Shown in pieces: positions 1 through 5,176 of a DNA stretch of 5,876 nucleotides. The notes under the pieces were generated by a model. The model was not told where the DNA came from. It searched no databases and saw only the letters and a list, made by a program, of their open reading frames with translations. The stretch is from Lentisphaerota bacterium (lineage in GTDB: Bacteria; Verrucomicrobiota; Lentisphaeria; Oligosphaerales; JAFGRS01): positions 1 through 5,876 of the forward strand of contig JAAYZO010000227.1 in the NCBI GenBank assembly GCA_012514865.1. The letters run 5' to 3'. Numbering within the stretch: the first letter of the stretch is position 1; the number at the start of each line of letters is the position of its first letter. Both the position numbers and the translations under genes were made by a program.

Positions 1-1090
1 CCGCGGCGGCGGCAGGCGTCGGCTCCGCCACCGCGGCCTGGCGCTGTCGCTCCAAGGCCGCCTGGGCCTGCCGGGCCGGCTCGGCGGCGCGGGCATGGGC
101 CGCACCGCCGACGCTCGCAGACACCGCCGGCGCCGGCGCCGCAGCGCCAGACAGCACCCGGTCGACCGCGGCGATCAGATCGCGCCAGCCGTGGCAACGG
201 TCTTCCGGCGCCTTGGCCATCATGATGCCGATCAGGGCGCTGCAGGCCTCGCTCACCCGCGGGTTGCGTGAACGCGCCGGCGGCAGGACATCGTGGACGT
301 GCTGGTTAAGCACCGTTAGAGCGCTGTCACCGGCGAACGGCGGGGCCCCGACAACGAGGTGGTACAGGGTCGCCCCCAGCGCGTAGATGTCGGTCTGCAC
401 GCTGAGCCGCGACGATCCCATGGCCTGTTCCGGGCTCATGTAGTGCGGCGTGCCCAGGATCGTCCCCGAGAGCGTCATGGCAGTCTCGTCGCCCAGGGTC
501 TTGGCCAGGCCGAGGTCCATGAGGAAGACCCGCCCGCGGCGGTCCGTCATGATATTCGCCGGCTTCAGGTCGCGGTGCAGGAGGTGGAACTCGTCCCAGG
601 CATAATCGAGCGCCTCGGCGATGGTCCGAATGATGGCGAGGGCCTCGCGTTCAGGCAGAGAACCGTCGCGTTTCAGGCGCTGATCGAGCGACTCGCCCTC
701 GACGTAGGCCATGGCCATGTAGTAGTGCCCGCAGTCCTCACCGGCCTCATGCACGGTCACGATGTTGGCGTGGTCCAGCCGAGCCGCCAGACGGCCTTCA
801 TTAAGGAAGCGCTCCACGGCGCCGTGGTCGGCGGCAAAACCCGGCGGCAGGACTTTCACCGCGACCCGGCGCTCCACCGAAAGCTGGGTGCCGAGGAAGA
901 CCTCGCCCATGCCGCCCTTGCCCAGACGGCTATCGAGGCGGAAACCGCCCAGAGTGGCGCCGCACTCGACGCGCGACTCCGGCACCGCCACCACGCCGCG
1001 GCACTGCGGGCAGTGCGCCTGACGGCCACTCACGCTGGCGTCGGCCTCGATACGCGCACCGCAGCTCGGACACTCGAAGAGGAAGAGCAC
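1..1090 (-). CDS. Zinc-ribbon Ser/Thr protein kinase (PknB-like), 3' end outside window
   Basis: Predicted Hanks-type kinase that transfers phosphate from ATP to Ser/Thr of partner proteins. About 363 codons are visible and no stop is reached. Residues 7-30 form a zinc ribbon (C7xxC10, C27xxC30). The kinase domain covers roughly residues 48-312: glycine loop GKGGMGEVF (57-65), ATP-binding Lys in VAVKVL (K79), probable helix-C Glu (E98), catalytic loop HRDLKPAN (172-179), metal-binding DLG in place of DFG (192-194), MSPEQ in the APE position (218-222) and D234. All catalytic residues are present, so it should be active. After about residue 312 the chain becomes an Ala/Pro/Gln-rich linker. No membrane segment is seen before the window edge, so a sensor or TM domain could lie beyond it. 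The GTG start at 1090 is chosen because a near-consensus Shine-Dalgarno precedes it. It is transcribed divergently from the U32 gene. The substrate cannot be told from the sequence. Confidence 0.93.
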   Translation of the reverse strand, partial: MLFLFECPSCGARIEADASVSGRQAHCPQCRGVVAVPESRVECGATLGGFRLDSRLGKGGMGEVFLGTQLSVERRVAVKVLPPGFAADHGAVERFLNEGRLAARLDHANIVTVHEAGEDCGHYYMAMAYVEGESLDQRLKRDGSLPEREALAIIRTIAEALDYAWDEFHLLHRDLKPANIMTDRRGRVFLMDLGLAKTLGDETAMTLSGTILGTPHYMSPEQAMGSSRLSVQTDIYALGATLYHLVVGAPPFAGDSALTVLNQHVHDVLPPARSRNPRVSEACSALIGIMMAKAPEDRCHGWRDLIAAVDRVLSGAAAPAPAVSASVGGAAHARAAEPARQAQAALERQRQAAVAEPTPAAAA

Positions 1091-1093
1091 TGG

Positions 1094-1103
1094 AATCACC
1101 CCC
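1094..1103 (-). promoter_or_regulatory. Ribosome binding site that sets the GTG start of the kinase
   Basis: Read on the minus strand, GGGGGTGATT matches 8 of 10 bases of the extended Shine-Dalgarno GGAGGTGATC. The purine core lies about 8 nt from the GTG at 1090-1088. A second in-frame GTG at 1099-1097 falls inside this site and is therefore unlikely to be the start. Confidence 0.6.
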
Positions 1104-1136
1104 GGCGCAGACCGTTGTTCCGCGGCGACCGACCTA

Positions 1137-1165
1137 CAGATACCCCGGGCGGCGGCGCCGCGCAA
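1137..1165 (-). promoter_or_regulatory. Weak sigma70-type promoter candidate for the kinase gene
   Basis: On the minus strand TTGCGC (1165-1160) is followed after exactly 17 nt by TATCTG (1142-1137), which would place transcription start near 1130, about 40 nt before the GTG start. Each hexamer matches only 3 of 6 consensus bases. Spacing and position are the main support, so this is a suggestion only. Confidence 0.2.
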
Positions 1166-1210
1166 GCCCCTCATCGTGATACCCGTCCGCCGCGGCCGCC
1201 GCAGCCCGGG

Positions 1211-1246
1211 CCGTCTGACCCGTCTGACCCGTCTGACCCGTCTGAC
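1211..1246. repeat. Four perfect tandem copies of the 9-mer CCGTCTGAC
   Basis: Units lie at 1211-1219, 1220-1228, 1229-1237 and 1238-1246 with no mismatch. The core GTCTGAC (1213, 1222, 1231, 1240) is a palindrome apart from its central base (GTC-T-GAC), so the array looks almost the same on both strands. It sits about 120 bp upstream of the kinase start and 172 bp upstream of the U32 start. It could be slippage-prone simple sequence, a member of a dispersed intergenic repeat family, or a set of closely spaced protein-binding sites. The sequence alone does not decide. Confidence 0.95.
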
Positions 1247-1417
1247 TGCCCTCCCCTGCCCCGCCTTGAACGCCGTTTGCACTCCCGGCGCCCGGGGGTA
1301 GCTTAAGGGTCCTGGCCGGCGCCACCGGCCGCACGGGCATCCACGACACGATCGCCCGCCGTCCTGCCGGCGCGGCGATGCGCCCGCCGGGCGCCAAGCA
1401 CCCCCGAAGGACCACGC

Positions 1418-3886
1418 ATGCCACCCCTGACAACGGTCGAGCTCCTGGCGCCGGCCGGCGGCCTCGAGGCCGCCTATGCCGCCCTGCAGCATGGCGCCGA
1501 TGCCATCTATCTCGGCCTCAAGCAGTTCAGCGCCCGCGCCGAGGCCGAGAACTTCACCCTCGACGAGGTCGCCGAGGTGACCGCCTACGCCCACGAGGCC
1601 TTCCAGCCGCCCCGGCGGGTCTACGTCACGCTGAACACCATCCTCTTCACCGCCGAGGTGGCGCCGCTGGCGCGTTCCCTGGTCCGCCTCGAGCAGATCG
1701 GGGTCGATGCCCTGATCGTCCAGGACCTCGGCCTCGGCCGACTGGTCCGGGAGGCCTTCCCCGGGCTGCGCCTCCACGCCAGCACGCAGATGGCCATCCA
1801 CAGCCTCGCCGGCGCCCGCCAACTGCCGCGCCTGGGGTTCTCGCGGGTGGTCCTGGCCCGTGAGCTGACCCTCCCCGAGGTCGCCGCGGTGGCCGCCCTG
1901 CCTCATCTCCAGACCGAGGTCTTCGTCCATGGCGCCCTGTGCTATGCCTACAGCGGCCTCTGCCTGCTGAGCTCGCACCTGCGCGGCGCCAGCGGCAACC
2001 GCGGCGCCTGCGCCTATCTCTGCCGCAACACCTTCCGGGCCACCGGCGACGATGCCGGCAAGGCCCTCATGAGCATGAAGGACCTCGCCCTGAGCGAGGC
2101 CCTGCCGCAGCTTCGCCAGGCCGGGGTGCACTCCCTGAAGATCGAGGGCCGCAAGAAGAGCCCGCTGTACGTGGCCGCCGTGACGGGGCTCTATCGCGGC
2201 CTCCTCGATGGCACCCTGAGCGCGGCGCAGCGCCGCGATGCCGAGCACGACGTCAAGACCATCTTCAGCCGGCCGTGGACGACCTTCCACCTGCACCAAG
2301 CCGGCCAGCCCGGCGTCACCGACCCGGACACCGTCGGCCATCGCGGCGCCCCGATCGGCACCGTCGAGGCCATTCAGCGCGGCCAGCCCGACCAGCTCGT
2401 CTTCACCGTCGGCGAGCGCGCCCTGGAGCGCTACGACGGCCTGCAGGTCGACCTGCCCGGCCGCGAGAAGCCGTTCGGCTTCAGTGTCGAGGCGATCGCG
2501 GTGCTGTCGACGCGGGGGGCCGCGCGCAGCCGGCAGGCCTTCACGGCGCCGCCGGGGGCACGCGTGGCGGTGCCCCTGCCGCCCGGGCACCCGGCCCTGC
2601 CCCTCGGCGCGACCCTCTACTGCGGCTCGTCGCAGGCGGTCAAGCGCTCCTACCGATGGGAACGGCCGCGGCCGGGGACCTACGGGCTGCGCCAGCCGGT
2701 CGCCTTCACGATCCGCGTCGACGCCGACGCCCTGCGCGGCACCGCGGCCCTCGCCGGGCCGCACGACGGCCAGCCGACGGTGAGCCTGGCGCTGCCCCTG
2801 CCGGACGGCGCCGAGACGGCCCGCGACCCGGAGGCCCTCGCGGCGGTGGCGCGACAGGCCTTTGCCAAACTGGGAGGAACGCCATTCACCTGCCAGTCGC
2901 TGACCTTCGACAACCCGTCGGGGCGCTTCCTGCGCATGGCCGACCTGAACGACCTGCGCCGGCGCCTGGTCGAGGCCCTTCAGCAACGCTTCGATGAACA
3001 CCTCGACGGCCGCGCCGACGAGGCCGCCACGCGCCTCCTGGCCGCCGCGCCGGCGCGCGGCAGCGAGGCCGCGCGCTGGGAACTCGGCATCGACCGCCCC
3101 GAGGCCATCGAAGCGTTCCCGGCCGCCGCCCTGGAAGGCCTCGACGAGGTCACGCTGTGGTTCGACCGCCTCGACGACGACGACCTCGCACGCGGCCTGG
3201 AACGCCTGCGCGGCCGCCTCGGCGAGGCCCGCCTGCGCCTGGCCCTCCCCACCGTCGTCAGGCCCTGGCAGGAAGAGCGCCTGCGCCGACGCCTGGGGCG
3301 GCTCCTCGAGGCCGGCCAGCGACGCTGGATGGTCGCCAACCTCGCCGGATTCACCTACCTCGAGGACGGCTCCGACCTCGATATCGCCGCCGATTGGCCT
3401 CTCCACACCCTCAACCCCTTCGCCGCCCAGGCCCTGGTCGCCCTCGGGTGTACCTCGGTGACCTGCTCGCCTGAGGACAGCCGTGACAACCTCGCCCGGC
3501 TTCTCCCCGCTGTCGGCGACCTCGCCCGCGTCGTCATCTACCAGGACACGCCCCTGGCCATCTCGGCGGTCTGCGCCTTCGAGAGCGCCGGCCAGTGCCC
3601 CGAGCCCTGCCAGGGCCGGAAGCACACCTGCGCGGCGACCGGCCTGCACCTTGAGTCACGCCGCGGCGACCGCCTCGTGGTCTTCAACGACGCCGGCCAG
3701 AGCGTCATGATCGGCGAGAAGCCCCTGTGCTGGTCACACCACCTCGACGACCTCCGCGCCCTCGGCGCGCGACGCCTGCGCGCCGACTTCCTCTGGCGGG
3801 AGTACACCCCCGACCGGATCGCCGCGACCTGGGAGCGCCTGCGCCGGGGCGAGCACCTCGAGGGCACCCACGAGGGCAACTGGTAG
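1418..3886 (+). CDS. Long-form peptidase U32 family protein with DUF3656-type region (RlhA-like)
   Basis: 822-residue cytoplasmic protein of the U32 family. Despite the family name, characterised relatives such as E. coli RlhA (hydroxylation of 23S rRNA C2501) and TrhP (tRNA wobble uridine hydroxylation) modify RNA. The N-terminal barrel begins with VELLAPAGG and YLGLKQFSARAEAENF. The U32 signature runs from E167 (EVFVHGALCYAYSGLCLLS), with cysteines C175, C182, C198 and C202 resembling the four-Cys Fe-S ligand sets described for UbiU/UbiV. LKIEGRKK follows at 240-247. A DUF3656-like region starts near DTVGHRGAPIG (about 304-314) and ends near DLNDLRRRLVEAL (about 509-521). The remaining 300 residues resemble a second, degenerate barrel half with cysteines C719, C727, C731 and C738. 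E. coli RlhA is about 650 aa, so the C-terminal part is extra; similar-length U32 proteins exist elsewhere. The ATG is supported by GAAGGA at 1406-1411, 6 nt upstream. rRNA hydroxylation is an inference from the family. Confidence 0.93.
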   Translation: MPPLTTVELLAPAGGLEAAYAALQHGADAIYLGLKQFSARAEAENFTLDEVAEVTAYAHEAFQPPRRVYVTLNTILFTAEVAPLARSLVRLEQIGVDALIVQDLGLGRLVREAFPGLRLHASTQMAIHSLAGARQLPRLGFSRVVLARELTLPEVAAVAALPHLQTEVFVHGALCYAYSGLCLLSSHLRGASGNRGACAYLCRNTFRATGDDAGKALMSMKDLALSEALPQLRQAGVHSLKIEGRKKSPLYVAAVTGLYRGLLDGTLSAAQRRDAEHDVKTIFSRPWTTFHLHQAGQPGVTDPDTVGHRGAPIGTVEAIQRGQPDQLVFTVGERALERYDGLQVDLPGREKPFGFSVEAIAVLSTRGAARSRQAFTAPPGARVAVPLPPGHPALPLGATLYCGSSQAVKRSYRWERPRPGTYGLRQPVAFTIRVDADALRGTAALAGPHDGQPTVSLALPLPDGAETARDPEALAAVARQAFAKLGGTPFTCQSLTFDNPSGRFLRMADLNDLRRRLVEALQQRFDEHLDGRADEAATRLLAAAPARGSEAARWELGIDRPEAIEAFPAAALEGLDEVTLWFDRLDDDDLARGLERLRGRLGEARLRLALPTVVRPWQEERLRRRLGRLLEAGQRRWMVANLAGFTYLEDGSDLDIAADWPLHTLNPFAAQALVALGCTSVTCSPEDSRDNLARLLPAVGDLARVVIYQDTPLAISAVCAFESAGQCPEPCQGRKHTCAATGLHLESRRGDRLVVFNDAGQSVMIGEKPLCWSHHLDDLRALGARRLRADFLWREYTPDRIAATWERLRRGEHLEGTHEGNW

Positions 3887-3895
3887 GATGGCAAG

Positions 3896-3997
3896 GCGAA
3901 ACATCGCTCGCCATCGGTGTGGAGCGCGAGTGTCCACAGACGCGAATGCGTCCACGAGCCGCAACGGCATCAACAGCACAACGACGCGATGTTTCGC
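3896..3997. repeat. Perfect 12-bp inverted repeat enclosing small hairpins (possible structured RNA)
   Basis: GCGAAACATCGC at 3896-3907 is the exact reverse complement of GCGATGTTTCGC at 3986-3997, with 78 bp between. The loop holds three further inverted repeats: TGTGGA/TCCACA (3918-3923 with 3933-3938), GACGC/GCGTC around GAAT (3939-3952), and GCCG/CGGC around CAA (3958-3968). The block begins 9 nt after the U32 stop. It could be a multibranched RNA in the 3' UTR, a Rho-independent-like terminator without a T tract, or a remnant of a small palindromic element. No target-site duplication is evident at its edges. Confidence 0.5.
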
Positions 3998-4014
3998 ACG
4001 AGGGAGACCGGGTG

Positions 4015-4047
4015 GGCGCTGACGCGATCGTCGATCAGCCCAGCGCC
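4015..4047. other. Intergenic hairpin, 7-bp stem
   Basis: GGCGCTG (4015-4021) pairs perfectly with CAGCGCC (4041-4047). Inside the loop GATC (4026-4029) can pair with GATC (4033-4036). An alternative stem GCTGA/TCAGC (4018-4022 with 4035-4039) competes with the outer one. No T tract follows on either strand, so it is not a canonical terminator. It could end U32 transcription in a Rho-assisted way, or be chance in GC-rich DNA. Confidence 0.3.
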
Positions 4048-4108
4048 TGCCGCCACGCCCGGCCCGCCCCGAGCCAGGATACTGCGTGAAGCCGATCGCG
4101 AGGCGGGC

Positions 4109-4114
4109 TATAGT
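4109..4114 (+). promoter_or_regulatory. -10 box candidate for the alpha/beta hydrolase gene
   Basis: TATAGT matches the sigma70 -10 consensus at 5 of 6 bases and stands out in a GC-rich setting. Transcription would begin near 4121, about 42 nt before the ATG at 4163. No good -35 is present: GTGAAG at 4086-4091 has the right 17-nt spacing but only 3 matches. Its position downstream of most of the intergenic region also argues that the hydrolase reading frame starts at 4163 and not further upstream. Confidence 0.4.
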
Positions 4115-4126
4115 CCTGGCTTGTCC

Positions 4127-4141
4127 GCGACAGCATGTCGC
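4127..4141 (+). promoter_or_regulatory. Small palindrome in the hydrolase leader
   Basis: GCGACA (4127-4132) and TGTCGC (4136-4141) form a perfect 6-bp inverted repeat around GCA, between the candidate -10 box and the ribosome binding site. CTT/AAG (4120-4122 with 4142-4144) can extend it after a bulge. It could be a repressor operator just after the transcription start, or a 5' UTR stem. A chance palindrome remains possible. Confidence 0.25.
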
Positions 4142-4153
4142 AAGGTTATCCAT

Positions 4154-4158
4154 GAGGA
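4154..4158 (+). promoter_or_regulatory. Ribosome binding site deciding the hydrolase start
   Basis: GAGGA ends 4 nt before the ATG at 4163, a slightly short but usable spacing. Other ATGs nearby (4152 and 4158) are out of frame. The frame stays open back to 3917, but that 82-codon extension crosses the predicted promoter and hairpins and adds nothing resembling the family. Confidence 0.45.
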
Positions 4159-4162
4159 TGGC

Positions 4163-5152
4163 ATGCCGCTGATCGAGAGGTCCGACTACCGTGCGCCGTG
4201 GTGGCTGCCCGGCGGCCATGTGCAGACGATCTGGCCGACCCTGTGCCGGTCGGTCCCGGGGATCGCCTACGAGCGCGAGGCGCTGCAGCTTCCGGACGGC
4301 GATGTCCTCGCCCTGGACTGGCTGCGGGCGGGCCGGCGGCGGCTGGTCGTCCTGAGTCACGGCCTGGAGGGCCACAGCCGCCGCGCCTATGTCATGGGCA
4401 TGGCCCGCGCCTTCCGCCAGGCTGGCTGGGATGCCCTGGCGTGGAACTTCCGCGACTCCGGCGGTATGGCCAACCGCCTGCCGAAGTTCACCACCAACCA
4501 CTCTTCCGAGGATCTCGCCGCGGTGGTCGACCATGCGGTTGCAGGCGGCCGCTACGACCGTGTCGTCCTGGTCGGCTTCAGCATGGGCGGCAACCTCACC
4601 CTGCTCTACCTCGGACGGCACGCCGATGCGGTTCCCGCCTGCGTCGACGGCGCCGTCGTGTTCTCGGTGCCGGTGCACGCGCCGAGTGCAGGCGCGCGTC
4701 TCGACCATCCGGTGAACGCCCTGTACCGTCGGCGCTTCCTGGTGGGCCTGGGCCGGCGCATGGCGCGGCTGAACCGCTCGCATCCGGGGCTCATCTCGCT
4801 CGCGGGCTACGGCCGCATCCGCACCCTGGCCGAGTTCGACGACCGCTTCACGGCGCCCCTGCACGGCTTCGCCAGCGGTGCCGACTACTGGGCCGCCTGC
4901 AACTCGCGGCCCTGCCTGAGGCGGATCCGCGTGCCGACGCTCCTGGTCAACGCCGAGAATGACCCCATCCTGACCCCGGAGTGCTTCCCGACGGCCGAGG
5001 CCCGCGAGAGCCGCTGGCTGTTCCTCGAGACGCCCTCGGCGGGCGGACACTGCGGCTTCACGGGCGGGCCGGGGCCGTCGCTCTGGTCGGAACACCGCGC
5101 CGTCGCCTTTGCCGAGGCCGCGGATGGGGCCGCCGCGACGGCGGCCGGCTGA
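4163..5152 (+). CDS. YheT-family alpha/beta hydrolase
   Basis: 329-residue serine hydrolase, close to the length of E. coli YheT (about 340). The N-terminus APWWLPGGHVQTIWPTL (11-27) is the hallmark opening of this family. The fold continues with LSHGLEGHS (64-72, oxyanion region), NFRDSGG (95-101) and the nucleophile elbow GFSMGGN, with Ser140 as nucleophile. The triad is completed by Asp267 in NAENDPILTPE and His296 in GGHCGF, so the enzyme looks intact. No signal peptide or membrane segment is visible, so it is expected in the cytoplasm. Members are annotated as esterases or carboxylesterases, but the physiological substrate is generally unknown and I cannot name one. The gene appears to have its own promoter at 4109-4114 and converges with the phosphoesterase gene, 9 bp between stops. 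Its last codons lie in the shared hairpin at 5135-5176. Confidence 0.9.
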   Translation: MPLIERSDYRAPWWLPGGHVQTIWPTLCRSVPGIAYEREALQLPDGDVLALDWLRAGRRRLVVLSHGLEGHSRRAYVMGMARAFRQAGWDALAWNFRDSGGMANRLPKFTTNHSSEDLAAVVDHAVAGGRYDRVVLVGFSMGGNLTLLYLGRHADAVPACVDGAVVFSVPVHAPSAGARLDHPVNALYRRRFLVGLGRRMARLNRSHPGLISLAGYGRIRTLAEFDDRFTAPLHGFASGADYWAACNSRPCLRRIRVPTLLVNAENDPILTPECFPTAEARESRWLFLETPSAGGHCGFTGGPGPSLWSEHRAVAFAEAADGAAATAAG

Positions 5153-5176
5153 GGCGAAGCCTCACGGCGCCGTCGC
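5135..5176. terminator. Long bidirectional hairpin across two convergent gene ends
   Basis: Three stacked helices point to one hairpin: GCGACGGCG (5135-5143) with CGCCGTCGC (5168-5176), CCG (5145-5147) with CGG (5165-5167), and TGAGGC (5150-5155) with GCCTCA (5159-5164) closed by a GAA loop. That gives 18 base pairs with only a 1-nt and a 2-nt bulge on one side. The stop codons of both flanking genes (TGA at 5150-5152 plus, 5164-5162 minus) lie in the apical stem. Position and symmetry suit a bidirectional terminator. No T tract follows on either strand, so termination may rely on the stem alone or on Rho; protection from 3' exonucleases is an alternative role. Confidence 0.6.

Larger units (their letters stand above)
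1091..1417. other. Divergent intergenic region between kinase and U32 genes
   Basis: This 327-bp stretch separates two divergent start codons and must hold both promoters. It contains a four-copy 9-bp tandem repeat (1211-1246), a weak kinase promoter candidate, and a GC-only inverted repeat GGCCGG/CCGGCC (1314-1330). A second GC hairpin, GCGCCC-GCC-GGGCGC, lies at 1380-1394, 11 nt before the U32 Shine-Dalgarno. For the U32 direction the least GC-rich patch (about 1276-1306) offers only TTGCAC, 16 nt, TAGCTT, which is too weak to call a promoter. Short open frames crossing the region, one of them reading the repeat as QTG units, look like by-products of high GC. I see no RNA gene or terminator here. 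Confidence 0.6.

Noticed and set aside
1211..1246. CRISPR array
   Set aside because: Units are 9 bp and directly adjacent with no spacers, so this is a tandem repeat and not a repeat-spacer array.
1266..1304. Promoter for the U32 gene (TTGAAC or TTGCAC with TAGCTT)
   Set aside because: TTGAAC is about 27 nt from TAGCTT, and TTGCAC at 16 nt gives only 3 of 6 matches in each box, which is too weak to report as a feature.
359..1306. A 315-codon plus-strand open frame opposite the kinase gene
   Set aside because: It is antisense to a kinase with every catalytic motif in order, has an Arg/His/Ala-rich composition typical of GC-rich shadow frames, and no recognisable domain.
1314..1330. GGCCGG-CGCCA-CCGGCC as a terminator
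   Set aside because: It is a 6-bp GC stem with no T tract, lying between two divergent gene starts where no transcript is expected to end.
1134..1433. A 99-codon minus-strand frame with QTGQTGQTGQT repeats
   Set aside because: The repeat is simply the 9-bp tandem DNA array read in frame. The frame overlaps the U32 start and has no ribosome binding site or domain that I can see.
3896..3997. Integron attC site
   Set aside because: The arms lack the RYYYAAC/GTTRRRY core sites (the 3' arm has GTTTCGC), and there is no integrase or cassette structure nearby.
3917..4162. N-terminal extension of the hydrolase to an upstream start
   Set aside because: The extension resembles no part of the YheT family, runs through the inverted repeat and the -10 box, and the family N-terminus (APWWLPGGHVQTI) begins 11 residues after the ATG at 4163.
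3734..5095. A 453-codon minus-strand open frame opposite the U32 end and the hydrolase
   Set aside because: Longer than the hydrolase itself, but it overlaps two genes with clear family motifs, crosses the intergenic hairpins and promoter, and its translation is Arg/Gly/Ala-rich with no domain.
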